64,000 nucleotides of DNA from Hyphomicrobium sp. CS1BSMeth3 (GTDB lineage Bacteria > Pseudomonadota > Alphaproteobacteria > Rhizobiales > Hyphomicrobiaceae). Positions 42,185 to 51,366 of this stretch are shown here, one piece after another; the stretch's first letter is position 1, and each line of letters begins with the position of its first letter. The notes beneath the pieces were generated by a model. It was not told the DNA's origin and did no database searches. It worked only from the letters and a program-made list of their open reading frames with translations. Location: positions 1,922,001 to 1,986,000 of the forward strand of contig NZ_FPEI01000006.1 of assembly GCF_900117415.1 (NCBI RefSeq), given 5' to 3'. A program made the translations under genes and the position numbers.

Positions 42185-43531
42185 TCAGCGGTTCTTGATC
42201 GGGCGCTTCGGCGAGAGGGCGAATACCACGAGCCCCGTCGCCATCAGCGCCAAGCCGGCGAGCGACTGCACCGGCTTTTCGCGCACCAGATAAACCAGGA
42301 TGAAGAGCGTCACCACTCCGAAGATTAACGGGGTTAACGGGTAGGCCCAGACCCGGAACGGACGTGGCAGGTGCGGCTGCCTGATCCTGAGGACGATGAC
42401 GCCGATGACGGCGAGCAGCGAGCAGGACAGCAGGCCGAACTGAACGAACTCGAGCACGCGCTCAAAGCTCTGTGTGAGCAGAAGGAAGGTCGCGACGCCG
42501 AGCTGGAGGACGAGCGCCCGCGCCGGGACACCCCCGGCCGACTTCTTGGCAAAGAACGAGAGAGCCGAAAGGTCCTCGCCCATGACCATGGTGACGCGCG
42601 GTCCGATCCACATCATGGCGGTGATCGCCGAGATGAGGCCGAAGCAGATCAGGCCTCCGACAATGCGCCCGCCGCCGGCGCCGAAGATATGCTCGCCCGC
42701 AACCAAGCCGACATTGAGCTGCCCGGCGAGCCGCTCCATGGGCGTCGTGTAGAGGAACACGGCGTTGAGCGCGACGTAGAGCACCATCACGATGATGACG
42801 CCCGCGACGAGGGCCGGCGGCAGAGTGCGCGCAGGATCCTTGATCTCGTCGGCGATGTAGGTCGCCGCGTTCCAGCCCGAGTAGGAGTACATGACGTACA
42901 TGAGGCCGATCGCGAACGGCGCACTCACGATATAGCTGAGATCGCTGGCCGAAGGCGCGAAGGAAATGGGCTGCGGCGTGCCGAAAGCCAGACCGCAAAT
43001 GATGAGCCCCACGATCAGGGCGACTTTGAGGAAGGTGGCGACATTCGTGAAGAGAGCGCCAGGTTTCGCCCCGCTCAAAAGGACGAGCGTCACTCCCCAG
43101 ACGGAGGCGAGTGCAAGCCACAGCTTTGGTGCCCCGGGAAAGACACCTGCGAAGTAGTCGCCGAAGGCCATGGCCGCGAGCGCTACCGGTGCCGCGAAAC
43201 CGACCGTCGCCGAGATCCATCCGGCCAGAAAACCGAGTGCCGGATGATAAATGCGCGAGAGAAAGTTGTATTCGCCGCCCGAGCGGGGCAGCGCGGTCGC
43301 CAACTCGGCATAGGAAAGCGCACCGCAAAGTGCGACGATGCCGCCGACAGTCCAGAGTGTCACGACAGAAAAGCCGGTCGGCAGATCGCGGACCTGGAAG
43401 CCGAGGCTCGTGAATACGCCGATCCCGATCATGTCGGCCACAGCCAACGCGGTGGCTGTTGCGAGGGTGACGGTGGCAGGTCCGGTCTCGCCTGCAGCAG
43501 AGGCCGGTTTAGTACTGTCAGTGGAAGCCAT
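42185..43531 (-). CDS. APC-family amino acid permease
   Basis: 448 residues with about twelve membrane helices. The N-terminal signature VADMIGIGVFTSLGFQVRDL matches the unwound helix 1 of APC transporters (the G-I-G-x-F motif). Other family motifs: GALSYAELATALPRSGGEYN and WNAATYIADEIKDPARTLPP. The overall layout is that of LAT/SteT-like exchangers and putrescine-type permeases. Substrate cannot be read from sequence. It precedes the secreted unknown protein in the same direction, with its own promoter likely in the 264-base spacer upstream, which holds no gene. Confidence 0.85.
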   Translation of the reverse strand: MASTDSTKPASAAGETGPATVTLATATALAVADMIGIGVFTSLGFQVRDLPTGFSVVTLWTVGGIVALCGALSYAELATALPRSGGEYNFLSRIYHPALGFLAGWISATVGFAAPVALAAMAFGDYFAGVFPGAPKLWLALASVWGVTLVLLSGAKPGALFTNVATFLKVALIVGLIICGLAFGTPQPISFAPSASDLSYIVSAPFAIGLMYVMYSYSGWNAATYIADEIKDPARTLPPALVAGVIIVMVLYVALNAVFLYTTPMERLAGQLNVGLVAGEHIFGAGGGRIVGGLICFGLISAITAMMWIGPRVTMVMGEDLSALSFFAKKSAGGVPARALVLQLGVATFLLLTQSFERVLEFVQFGLLSCSLLAVIGVIVLRIRQPHLPRPFRVWAYPLTPLIFGVVTLFILVYLVREKPVQSLAGLALMATGLVVFALSPKRPIKNR

Positions 43532-43795
43532 CGTCTCTCGCGTTTCGGCTGTCTAGCTACGGAGCACTCTAGCTTAACGTTGTGGGGCCTAACAATTATT
43601 TCCGTTGGCCTGCTGCCTATCCGTGCACCCGACAGTACAGGTGGGCCACACGTAGGATACAGGCCATGCGTTCACGGCTCCCTAACCACGTTCTGGCCAA
43701 GAATGTGATGCCATACTCAGAATCGAGCTTTGCACCGGAATGAGAATTGCGTGCCGCCCGCGAGGGCGCGCCGCGGGAGGGCTTTGACCGGCCGT

Positions 43796-44887
43796 ATGAG
43801 CACACCGGAGACATCAGCGCTGGCCCTCCAGGCGACGCGGCGTTGCTGCGTGGCCGGCTTTATCATGCGCCTTGTGCTGCTCGCGGGCCTGTTCGCGGGA
43901 CTTGCGCCGCCGGCCTCTGCCCAACAGCAGCAACACACCCGCCGGGTCGCCACCAGTGGCTGGGTCGTGTCCGTCGTGCCGACCCCGCATCCGGTGACCT
44001 CGCGCCAGGGCCCCCTGCCAAAATCGGTCACGCGGCTCGCGGCCCTCAGCGCCGCGCCCTTCCCCTATCAGGGCATAATGCCGGGCGCCAATCGCCCCTT
44101 CATCGAGGCCGACGAGACCGGTCGCCGCTTCCATCGCACGGCAGGTGGCCGCGTCTACTGGGAGGACGAGCGCTACAACGACCCGCGCGTGCTCCTGCAC
44201 ATTCCCAAGGGCTTCGACATCCGGCGGCCGGGCCTGCTGGTGCTCTACTTCCATGGTCACCGCGCCAACCTGCGCCGCGATGTGTTCATGCGCCAGCGTG
44301 TGCCCTGGCAAGTCTCGACCTCGCGCACGAACGCCGTGCTGGCAGCCCCGCAGTTCGCCGTGAACGCCTCGGACTCCAGCGCCGGCAAGCTTTGGCAGCG
44401 CGGTGCTCTCCGTGATTTTGTCAACGAGGTCGCCGGTCGGTTCGCCGTCATGCACGGCGATCTGCGCTCCGAGGCGAGCTTTGCCAGCTTGCCGGTCGTG
44501 ATCGTCGCCTACAGCGGCGGCGTCGGCCCCGCGGCCTGGGCGATCCGTAATGGCGATCTCGGATCACGCCTGCGCGGCATCGTGCTGCTCGATGCGGCCT
44601 ACGGCGAGATGGGCGTCTTCGCCGATTGGGTCGCACGCACGCCCAATGCCTTCCTGCTCAGCACCTATACGCAGTCCACCGAGGGGCGGAATCACGAGCT
44701 GAAATCCCTCATCGAAGCGCGCGGCGTGAAGGCGTTCGATAGCATTCCGCAGCGCATCGAGCCGGGGCATGTCGCCATTGTTCCCGCAGCAAGCGATGCG
44801 ACACACCACGACTTTCTGCTGCGCGCATGGACCGACGACCCGCTGCGCGATCTTCTCGCGCGCGTGCGCGGCTACCCTCGGGGGTAG
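43796..44887 (+). CDS. Secreted alpha/beta-hydrolase-like protein
   Basis: 363 residues from ATG 43,796; ATG 43,865 would start directly at the signal peptide (MRLVLLAGLFAGLAPPASAQ) and is a good alternative. The mature protein has LLVLYFHGHRANLRRDVFMR (an oxyanion-type HG segment), VVIVAYSGGVGPAAWAI with a serine in a Y-S-G-G nucleophile elbow, GIVLLDAAYGEMG, and THHDFLL with candidate histidines near the C-terminus. This order fits an alpha/beta hydrolase (esterase or peptidase), but the elbow is not the usual G-x-S-x-G. Its stop is three bases from the convergent CMD gene stop. Confidence 0.6.
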   Translation: MSTPETSALALQATRRCCVAGFIMRLVLLAGLFAGLAPPASAQQQQHTRRVATSGWVVSVVPTPHPVTSRQGPLPKSVTRLAALSAAPFPYQGIMPGANRPFIEADETGRRFHRTAGGRVYWEDERYNDPRVLLHIPKGFDIRRPGLLVLYFHGHRANLRRDVFMRQRVPWQVSTSRTNAVLAAPQFAVNASDSSAGKLWQRGALRDFVNEVAGRFAVMHGDLRSEASFASLPVVIVAYSGGVGPAAWAIRNGDLGSRLRGIVLLDAAYGEMGVFADWVARTPNAFLLSTYTQSTEGRNHELKSLIEARGVKAFDSIPQRIEPGHVAIVPAASDATHHDFLLRAWTDDPLRDLLARVRGYPRG

Positions 44888-44890
44888 GCG

Positions 44891-45289
44891 CTATTTCGCC
44901 TTCTCCTCCTTCACGCTCTTGAAGACCTCGGAAGCAACGAGCATGGCCTCGCGAATGATCGGCAGGCCGACGTAGCCCGTCAGGTGCAGGAGGACTTCGG
45001 TCAGCTCTTCCTCCGTCCAGCCCTGCTTGAGCGCAAAGCGCAGATGAATGTCGAGCTCGGGATAGCGGCCCGTCGCAGCGTCCGAAACGACACAGACGAG
45101 GGTGCGCGTCTTGAGATCGAGGCCAGGGCGCGTCCAGAGCACGCCGAATACGCCCTCCGTCGCGACGTCGATGAACTTCTTCATCAGCGGGTCGGCGGCA
45201 TAGCTCGCCTGGTTGTTTTTGAAGTCCTCCTCGCCACGCAACTTGCGGCGCATGGCCTCGCCGCGCTTGTAGACCTCGCTCGTCGTCAT
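44891..45289 (-). CDS. Carboxymuconolactone decarboxylase (CMD) family protein
   Basis: 132 residues. The CMD fold is shown by MKKFIDVATEGVFGVLWTRP, LDLKTRTLVCVVSDAATGRY, PELDIHLRFALKQGWTEEEL and EVLLHLTGYVGLPIIREAM, close to the length and arrangement of PcaC (gamma-carboxymuconolactone decarboxylase). The peroxidatic CxxC of AhpD relatives is absent. The downstream partner, 29 bases away on the same strand, is upstream in transcription: an LLM flavin monooxygenase, so both may act in one degradation pathway. Confidence 0.8.
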   Translation of the reverse strand: MTTSEVYKRGEAMRRKLRGEEDFKNNQASYAADPLMKKFIDVATEGVFGVLWTRPGLDLKTRTLVCVVSDAATGRYPELDIHLRFALKQGWTEEELTEVLLHLTGYVGLPIIREAMLVASEVFKSVKEEKAK

Positions 45290-45318
45290 CGGGCACTCCT
45301 CCGGCTTGTGATCGTGAA

Positions 45319-46428
45319 CTACTCGGCGGCACGCGCGGGAATATCAGGCACGTCGGGCACCGGCGCGCGCGCGACGATCGGAGCCACCTCCTCCATGAAC
45401 CGGCGCATCATGCGGTGACGAGCTTCGCGCGGCACGCCAGCCGTCGCATTCGAGACAATGAAATAGTCGAAGCCGATGCTGCGCAGCCGCGTGATCTGCG
45501 CGGCGATCGTCTCCGGCGTGCCGACGAGATTACGATCGAGGATCGGGTCGATCTTCGCGGGGTCAGCCATCTCCTTCATGCCGCCGAAGATCTTCGCGAA
45601 CTGCTGATAGCCCTCGATATCCGCCCAGGGCGTCGAGTCGACCGTGTAGTGCTCGGCCTGAAGTTTGTAATAGCGCGAGAGATGATGACGCGCCTCCGCG
45701 CGCGCCTCAGCTTCCGTATCGCCGATGAAGCACTTGCAGCTAATGGGCAGCGTAACATCGGTCTCAAAGCCGTGGGCGGCAGCGCGCGTGCGCCAGCGCG
45801 AGAGGATCTTGAGCAGCAGATAGTCGGGGAACTGTGCGAGCGAGAGCGGCGGCAGACCGAGATCGGCCATGATCTCCGCACTCTCCGGGCTACCGATGGC
45901 GCCATAGAAATTCGGCCGGTTCGCGCCGAGCAATGGCCGAACCAGGATATCGCGGTCGAGCACCAGATGCTTGCCCTTGTAGCGGAAGGGCTTGCCCTCG
46001 AGCGCGAGCTGCATGACCTCCCAGCACTCGCGGAAGCGTTCGCGCGCTTCAGTCATCGGCACACGCATGGCATCGTATTCGAGCTTCGCCGTCCCGCGTC
46101 CCATACCGATGTGCAGCGGACCGTCCGTGAGCGTACGCAGCATTGCGACGTCCTCGGCAAAGCGGACGGGATCGTACCACGGCAGCACCATCACGGCGGT
46201 CCCGAGCCCGAGCCCTGGGCAAGCGGCCGCGATATGCGAGAGAAACATCAGCGGATTGGGCGTCGGGTAATAGTCCGAGAAATGATGTTCGACGAGCCAC
46301 ACGGCCTCGTAGCCGAGCTCCTGTGCGCGGCGCGCATCGCCCACCGCCTCGCGGTAGAGCGTCGCATCGCTGGCGCCTTCCGCGTCCACTGCGCCGATCT
46401 GGACGGCATAGCGCGCTGGCCTGGTCAT
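45319..46428 (-). CDS. LLM-class (luciferase-like) flavin-dependent monooxygenase
   Basis: 369 residues from ATG 46,428 (GGGAG upstream); an open frame to 46,704 lacks a start signal. The bacterial-luciferase fold is visible in YEAVWLVEHHFSDYYPTPNP, GLGTAVMVLPWYDPVRFAED .. VAMLRTLTDGPLHIGMGRG, and YFIVSNATAGVPREARHRMM. The family uses reduced flavin and oxygen to oxidise small organic molecules. A flavin reductase is not adjacent, although the divergent gene encodes an old-yellow-enzyme homologue. It forms a two-gene unit with the CMD-family gene. Substrate unknown. Confidence 0.85.
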   Translation of the reverse strand: MTRPARYAVQIGAVDAEGASDATLYREAVGDARRAQELGYEAVWLVEHHFSDYYPTPNPLMFLSHIAAACPGLGLGTAVMVLPWYDPVRFAEDVAMLRTLTDGPLHIGMGRGTAKLEYDAMRVPMTEARERFRECWEVMQLALEGKPFRYKGKHLVLDRDILVRPLLGANRPNFYGAIGSPESAEIMADLGLPPLSLAQFPDYLLLKILSRWRTRAAAHGFETDVTLPISCKCFIGDTEAEARAEARHHLSRYYKLQAEHYTVDSTPWADIEGYQQFAKIFGGMKEMADPAKIDPILDRNLVGTPETIAAQITRLRSIGFDYFIVSNATAGVPREARHRMMRRFMEEVAPIVARAPVPDVPDIPARAAE

Positions 46429-46579
46429 TGCCGCTCCCTTCTTTTGCCTTGACGTTTTCTCCCTGATCGCGAGGCTATCGCGGAAAGTCTGGGCGGTCAC
46501 TCCTTCTGCTTCGTGTGAATGGGGGCATGACGTTGAAGAGTAGCTCCGCCCTCGGCAGAATGACGGGAGGAAAGCCGAG

Positions 46580-47746
46580 ATGACCATGCCCATGCTGTTC
46601 ACGCCGCTCGAGCTGCGCGGCGTGACGCTCAAGAATCGCGTCGTCGTCGCGCCCATGCACCAGTACTCGGCGGTGAAGGGCCACGCGACCGACTGGCATC
46701 TCATGAATGCCGGTCGCTATGCCGCCGGGGGCGCCGGCATGGTCATGATGGAATCGACCAAGGTGGCGCGGAACGGCTGTGGCACGGTCGGTGATACGGG
46801 CCTGTGGGACGACAGCTTCATCGAGGGCCTCGCGCGCTGCGCAACCTTCATCAAGCAACAGGGTGCGGTCGCCGCCATCCAGCTCGGACACTCGGGCCGC
46901 AAGGCGCGGCTCACGCGGCCATGGGAGGGCGGTAAGCCCCTCAAGGGCGATGAAGCCGAGATCTATGATTGGGAAGGCTGGGAGCTCGTCGCGCCGAGCG
47001 CGGTGCCGCATTCGGAGAAGGCACCTGTGCCGCGCGCGCTCTCTCACAACGAGGTGCGAGACCTTGTCGGCAAGTGGGGCGATGCCGCCATCCGCGCCGA
47101 CAAGGCCGGCTTCGATGTGCTCGAGATCCACGCCGCGCACGGCTACCTGATCCACCAGTTCCTCTCGCCCGTCGCGAACCAGCGCACGGACACGTACGGC
47201 GGCAATGAGATGAACCGGATGCGCTTCGCCCTCGAGGTGGCCGAGCACGTGCGCTCGGTCTGGCCGGCGGAGAAGCCGCTCTTCATGCGCCTTTCCTGCG
47301 AGGATGATGCGGGCTGGGGTCCCGCAGAAAGCATCCGCCTCTCGCGTCTCCTGAAGGACAAGGGCATCGACGTGATCGACTGCTCGTCGGGCGGCACGCT
47401 CGCGCACTCACCCATGGATGGCGAGCGCTCCAAGAAATACGGCTATCAGGTTCCCTATGCGGAGGCGATCCGCAAGGAAGCGGCCATCAAGACCATGGCC
47501 GTCGGTCACATCGTGCACGCCGATCAGGCCGAAGCCATCCTGCGCGAGGGCCGCGCCGACCTGATCGCGCTCGCGCGCGAACTCATGTATAATCCCAACT
47601 GGGCCATGGATGCCGCGCAGAAGCTCGGCGCCGACCCGGACTTCCTGCTCGTGCCGCCGCCCATGCGCTACTGGCTCGCCAAGCGCGCGAAGTCTGCTTT
47701 CGAGGGTAAGCCCTCGACGTGGTCGAACGGTCTCGGCAATTCATAG
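46580..47746 (+). CDS. Old-yellow-enzyme family NADH:flavin oxidoreductase (YqjM-like)
   Basis: 388 residues. FMN-binding and active-site segments of the YqjM class are present: LFTPLELRGVTLKNRVVVAP, MHQYSA, AIQLGHSGRKA, FDVLEIHAAHGYLIHQFLSP and NQRTDTYGG, then ADLIALARELMYNP. The enzyme reduces activated carbon-carbon double bonds of enones using NADPH. It is divergent from the LLM monooxygenase (152-base spacer) and convergent with the subtilisin gene. A joint role with the LLM/CMD pair in breaking down an aromatic or terpenoid compound is possible but unproven. Confidence 0.88.
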   Translation: MTMPMLFTPLELRGVTLKNRVVVAPMHQYSAVKGHATDWHLMNAGRYAAGGAGMVMMESTKVARNGCGTVGDTGLWDDSFIEGLARCATFIKQQGAVAAIQLGHSGRKARLTRPWEGGKPLKGDEAEIYDWEGWELVAPSAVPHSEKAPVPRALSHNEVRDLVGKWGDAAIRADKAGFDVLEIHAAHGYLIHQFLSPVANQRTDTYGGNEMNRMRFALEVAEHVRSVWPAEKPLFMRLSCEDDAGWGPAESIRLSRLLKDKGIDVIDCSSGGTLAHSPMDGERSKKYGYQVPYAEAIRKEAAIKTMAVGHIVHADQAEAILREGRADLIALARELMYNPNWAMDAAQKLGADPDFLLVPPPMRYWLAKRAKSAFEGKPSTWSNGLGNS

Positions 47747-47751
47747 AGAGC

Positions 47752-47788
47752 GCAGCGCGCCGCTATCCCTGGGTCCGCGGGGCGCTGC
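47752..47788. terminator. Hairpin between convergent OYE and subtilisin genes
   Basis: A 12-bp stem with one mismatch is formed by 47,752-47,763 (GCAGCGCGCCGC) and 47,777-47,788 (GCGGGGCGCTGC), with a 13-base loop. It occupies most of the 64-base gap between the two convergent stops. No U-run is visible on either side. Confidence 0.45.
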
Positions 47789-47810
47789 CGTTGCTTGATC
47801 GGCGCGACGG

Positions 47811-49544
47811 CTACTGCCGCACTCCGACAGCCTTGGCGCTGTCGTGCAGGGCATCGAGCGCGGCGCGCGCCTGTACGCGACCGGCACCGAAGGACTCATC
47901 GCGGCCTGACTCACCGACATCCTGCGCGGTCTCGGAGAGGACGCGCATGGCATCCTCGGGCCTCAGATGCGGCGCCCGCTCGAGCATCAGCGCCATGATG
48001 CCGGACACGTAGGCCGCCGCCATCGACGTGCCGGACATGAACATGTGGCCATTCCTCAGCGCCGGCACGAGAATGTCGACGCCCGGCGCCGCGACCGAGA
48101 TGTACGTGCCGTGGTTGGCATACGTGTAGAGCCGGCCGGCGCTGTCGTGCGCGGTCACGGCAATGACTCCCGAGTATGCCGCGGGATAGGCCGGCGCAGC
48201 CTTCGGGCCGCCATTGCCGGCAGCAGCCACCAGGATCACGTTGCGCCGCGCGGCGGCCGCGACGGCGCGCTCGATCACCGGGTCACGCGCGCCACTGAAG
48301 CTCAGGTTGATGACCTGTGCACCGTGCTGCACCGACCAGTCGAGCGCGCGCAGCAGGATGAAGCTCGTCGATTCAGGCAGCTCGCGGCGCGGCACGGCAA
48401 AGAAGGCGCGCGCGGCGAGCAATGTCGCATCGGGCGCGACACCCGACACGAGGCCGCGAGCACGTATGATGCCGGCGATGGCGGTGCCATGAATGTCCGG
48501 CTTGGAATCCTTGTTGCCGGTCGCATCGAAAGCTTCGCCGACTGCGCCAGTAAGATCGCGGTGCTCCTGATCGACGCCTGAATCGATGATGGCGATCTTG
48601 ACGCCGCGTCCGGTCGCCAACTCGTGCGCACTCGGTACGCCGACCATGTCGAAGCCGTATTGGGCAGCGCGCGCGGCGCCACCTGCACCACTCTGACGCT
48701 GATAGACCATGTTCTGCTGGACCATCATCACGCGCGGGTCGCTCGACAGCGCTGAGACAACTGCCTGCATGGGGCGCTGGTCGCCGATGCGATAGACCTG
48801 CGCGCGCGCCTCGAGCAGGGGCACGTTCGTGCTGCTGACGAGCTGCAAGCGATGTGTCCGCGCGAGCTGAGCTTCGATCGCGCCCGGCTGGTTTGCTGCG
48901 ACAAGAACGAGGACCTGTCGCGCGACCGATGGGCTCGGCGCGGCCGCACGGCCCTGCGGCATCCGCTCCTGACGCGTGCCGTAGGCGCGCGGCGGAGGTC
49001 CGCTGTCGCCGCTTCCCGGATTCGGAAGCACGATGATGGGCGGAATACGGCCGCCACCCGGCGGCGAGCGGTCCGGGCAATGCCAGCGGCCGGCACGGTC
49101 CTGGCGGCACTTCCCGTCGCCGGCCGTCTTGTCTCCACAGGGCGGTCTGCCGTGCAGCCCGCACGTGGGTTTCCTGTCGCCGGGCTTTCTATCGCCAGCC
49201 GTCTTGTCCGAGCATGGCGGACGCCCGCGCACGCCGCAGCGCGGCTTGTTCGATTTTTCGTCGGAATACTTTCCAGCGCCCGGACGGCGACCGGGTCTGC
49301 GTCTGCGGCCCTCATCATCGGGGCGCGCCATCGGGCCAATGCCCCCCCTGATGATCACGTTCGGACCGATGATGGGACCGATACCGCCGCGGCCACCGCT
49401 CGATGGTCCGATGCGGTCACCGCCACCGCCGCCCCGCTGCGGGCTGAATTGCGCTTCTGCCGGGAGGTGGAAAGCGAACGCCAGCAGCGCGAGGAGAGCG
49501 CCGAGAACGGTGGCACGAGCGGACGAGAAAAAATTCAGGGCCAT
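47811..49544 (-). CDS. Secreted S8 (subtilisin) serine peptidase with Cys-rich N-terminal repeats
   Basis: 577 residues. A signal peptide ends near residue 31. Residues 32-100 are Gly/Arg/Pro-rich. Two near-identical repeats, CGVRGRPPCSDKTAGD (103-118) and CGLHGRPPCGDKTAGD (128-143), are followed by KCRQDRAGRWHC. A propeptide-like region (about 205-290) precedes the catalytic domain, with Asp in IAIIDSGVD (about 319), His in DIHGTAIAGII (about 348) and Ser in MSGTSMAAAYVSGI (about 505). The triad is complete. It is on the same strand as, and downstream of, an ECF sigma and anti-sigma, which suggests that its expression or targets are linked to envelope stress. Confidence 0.9.
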   Translation of the reverse strand: MALNFFSSARATVLGALLALLAFAFHLPAEAQFSPQRGGGGGDRIGPSSGGRGGIGPIIGPNVIIRGGIGPMARPDDEGRRRRPGRRPGAGKYSDEKSNKPRCGVRGRPPCSDKTAGDRKPGDRKPTCGLHGRPPCGDKTAGDGKCRQDRAGRWHCPDRSPPGGGRIPPIIVLPNPGSGDSGPPPRAYGTRQERMPQGRAAAPSPSVARQVLVLVAANQPGAIEAQLARTHRLQLVSSTNVPLLEARAQVYRIGDQRPMQAVVSALSSDPRVMMVQQNMVYQRQSGAGGAARAAQYGFDMVGVPSAHELATGRGVKIAIIDSGVDQEHRDLTGAVGEAFDATGNKDSKPDIHGTAIAGIIRARGLVSGVAPDATLLAARAFFAVPRRELPESTSFILLRALDWSVQHGAQVINLSFSGARDPVIERAVAAAARRNVILVAAAGNGGPKAAPAYPAAYSGVIAVTAHDSAGRLYTYANHGTYISVAAPGVDILVPALRNGHMFMSGTSMAAAYVSGIMALMLERAPHLRPEDAMRVLSETAQDVGESGRDESFGAGRVQARAALDALHDSAKAVGVRQ

Positions 49545-49587
49545 GGCGCGTATCCAAGTGACCTAATGAATGCCGATCTACTACACC

Positions 49588-50262
49588 TCAGCGGCTCGGC
49601 AGGACTGCCTTGACGATATCCTTTCGGCTCATGACGGCCGCCAAGCGCCGCTGCTGCTCATCTGGCGAAGGCTGATCGACGAACCGGACACTGTAGAAAC
49701 CGCCGGGCAGCGGCCCGTCAACAAGCCGCAACTGCTGATCATAGAGCAGCAAGGCAATGGCGCCGACCGAGGCTTGATCCGTGAACGCGACCATGGCGAC
49801 CGGCGCCATTTGAGCCTCGACGCCAGGGCGCGATGCCGTCTGATAGCTGCCGCCCTCCCGCGTCAACAGCGTACCGACGGCCATAGCCTGCACGAAGATG
49901 ATGACGGCCGCCGCAGCCGCAGCCCAGCGCACGGCTCCGGGCGTCGGCGCCTGGAAGAGATCCTTCACCGCATCGACAATGCCTGAGAGCCACGACCTGG
50001 CGACACTGCTCGGCGTCGCCGTGCGTGCGAGCAACGCATCGGCCGAGGCGAACCGCGGCCGGATGGCCTCGTTGCCGGCAATCGTCGCCGTCTGCTCCTC
50101 GGCAATGAGCGCAAGCTGGCGCCGCATGTCGGGATGATGCTGCAGATAAGTCTCGACACGGGCCGTGTCGGCAGCATCGAGCTTGCCGGTCACGTACCAC
50201 GGGAGGAGCATCTCGATCTCCTCGCGCTCGGAAAGCTGTTCGTCGATCCCGCTCATGGCCAC
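49588..50262 (-). CDS. Transmembrane anti-sigma factor
   Basis: 224 residues; ATG 50,256 is an alternative start. The N-terminal anti-sigma domain (EEIEMLLPWYVTGKLDAADT .. ARVETYLQHHPDMRRQLAL) has the ZAS fold pattern but lacks the cysteines, so it is a zinc-less type. One membrane helix (VRWAAAAAAVIIFVQAMAVG, about 110-130) leads to a periplasmic domain of about 95 residues (VAMVAFTDQASVGAIALLLY .. LPGGFYSVRFVD). It overlaps the sigma-factor stop by ten bases and should hold that sigma inactive. The secreted peptidase gene follows 43 bases downstream; cleavage of the periplasmic domain by it is conceivable. Confidence 0.8.
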   Translation of the reverse strand: MAMSGIDEQLSEREEIEMLLPWYVTGKLDAADTARVETYLQHHPDMRRQLALIAEEQTATIAGNEAIRPRFASADALLARTATPSSVARSWLSGIVDAVKDLFQAPTPGAVRWAAAAAAVIIFVQAMAVGTLLTREGGSYQTASRPGVEAQMAPVAMVAFTDQASVGAIALLLYDQQLRLVDGPLPGGFYSVRFVDQPSPDEQQRRLAAVMSRKDIVKAVLPSR

Positions 50263-50816
50263 CCTCTGTCGATTCCTGCTGCCGCCAGCAGCTCCGAGAG
50301 TTTCTTTCGTGCATAGAACATCCGCGTTTTCACCGTGTTCAGCGGAATGTTCAGGATCTCACTCACCTCGTTGATCGACTTCTCGTGATAGTAGACGAGG
50401 TCGATGATCGTGCGGTGCTCGGCCGACAAGACGGCGATGCAGCGCCGCATGGCTTCAGCCTTGTCGAGCTTCTGCGCCACGACCTCGGGGTCATCGCCGT
50501 CATCGGCAATGGCCCCCGCACTTTCCTCGTCGATGGTCTCTTCGCGGCGTCGGCGCAGCGTGCTGACGGCGCGGTTATGCGCGATCGAGAGCAGCCAAGT
50601 CCCGACCGAAGATCGGGCCTCGTAGCTGCCGGCGTTCCGCCATGCTTCAAGAAATACCTCATTTGTCACCTCCTCGGCGACGGCCTCCCGGCGGACGATA
50701 CGCAGCACGAACCGGTAGACGCGCAGTTGATGCCGTCCGAGCAGCGCCCGCAGTGCCGCCTGGTCCTGACCCGCGATCCGAGTGATCAGCGTCCGGTCAT
50801 CCGTCTGGTCCTGCAT
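50253..50816 (-). CDS. ECF sigma factor (paired with subtilisin locus)
   Basis: 187 residues. Region 2 is LRALLGRHQLRVYRFVLRIV .. EEVTNEVFLEAWRNAGSYEA with VGTWLLSIAHNRAVSTLRRR; region 4 is CIAVLSAEHRTIIDLVYYHE .. INEVSEILNIPLNTVKTRMF. The promoter-proximal DNA (minus strand, 50,867 to 50,840) contains TGAACC, 16 bases, CGACAG, an ECF-like pair that may mediate autoregulation. It forms an operon sigma / anti-sigma / S8 peptidase, an arrangement common in Hyphomicrobiales. The remaining upstream spacer to 51,045 has no gene. Confidence 0.9.
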   Translation of the reverse strand: MQDQTDDRTLITRIAGQDQAALRALLGRHQLRVYRFVLRIVRREAVAEEVTNEVFLEAWRNAGSYEARSSVGTWLLSIAHNRAVSTLRRRREETIDEESAGAIADDGDDPEVVAQKLDKAEAMRRCIAVLSAEHRTIIDLVYYHEKSINEVSEILNIPLNTVKTRMFYARKKLSELLAAAGIDRGWP

Positions 50817-50839
50817 TGCGCAACCTGGATCTATTGGCT

Positions 50840-50867
50840 CTGTCGCAGCGAGATGAAAATTGGTTCA
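50840..50867 (-). promoter_or_regulatory. Candidate ECF-dependent promoter of the sigma/anti-sigma/peptidase operon
   Basis: Read on the minus strand: TGAACC, a 16-base spacer, then CGACAG, with 24 bases left to the sigma-factor ATG. AAC in the -35 and CGA in the -10 are usual ECF recognition triplets. Pattern reading only. Confidence 0.3.
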
Positions 50868-51045
50868 TTCAATTCGGCAGAAAATTTCTGGCCGCTCGGC
50901 CGAGGGTCCGCCAGCCCCCGAGGCAGGGGCCGGCGCCATCCTATGGCATGATTTCGGCTGAATGCAGTTAACAGGCCCAATCGGGGCCCGAAACCTCGGA
51001 GCTTTGGTCGCCGCAGCACGCTCCGAGGTTCAAGGCGTCAAATAC

Positions 51046-51366
51046 TCAAGCCGTATCAAAGACCTTGAGCCCGACGACACCGGCCACGATCAAGCCGACG
51101 CAGACGATCCGGGCGGCGGTGCGCGGCTCGCCAAGGAGCGCAATGCCGAGCACCATGGCCCCGGCGGCGCCGATCCCAACCCACACCGCGTAAGCCGTTC
51201 CGATCGGGAGCGTGCGTGCAGCAAGTGCCAGCAGGTACATGCTGAGCACCATGGCCGCGATCGTCCAGACCGAGGGCCAGAGCCGCGTGAAACCGTCCGT
51301 GTATTTGAGTCCGATTGCCCAGCCGATTTCGAGAATACCGGCAGCAACGAGCAGCGCCCAGGCCAT
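51046..51366 (-). CDS. sugE: SMR-family guanidinium exporter (Gdx/SugE)
   Basis: 106 residues from ATG 51,366 with TTGGAG nine bases upstream; an in-frame TTG at 51,381 is less likely. Four membrane helices. The start [20 protein letters not shown] with the essential glutamate in LEIGW, followed by KYTDGF and later [14 protein letters not shown], is the SugE/Gdx signature rather than the EmrE/QacE one. Gdx proteins exchange guanidinium for protons as antiparallel dimers. The assignment is strengthened by the guanidine-II riboswitch-like leader directly upstream. Confidence 0.92.
   Translation of the reverse strand: MAWALLVAAGILEIGWAIGLKYTDGFTRLWPSVWTIAAMVLSMYLLALAARTLPIGTAYAVWVGIGAAGAMVLGIALLGEPRTAARIVCVGLIVAGVVGLKVFDTA

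Noticed and set aside
42371-43708. 445-residue plus-strand open frame
   Set aside because: Antisense to the APC permease; extremely Arg/Asp-rich, no membrane or enzyme motif.
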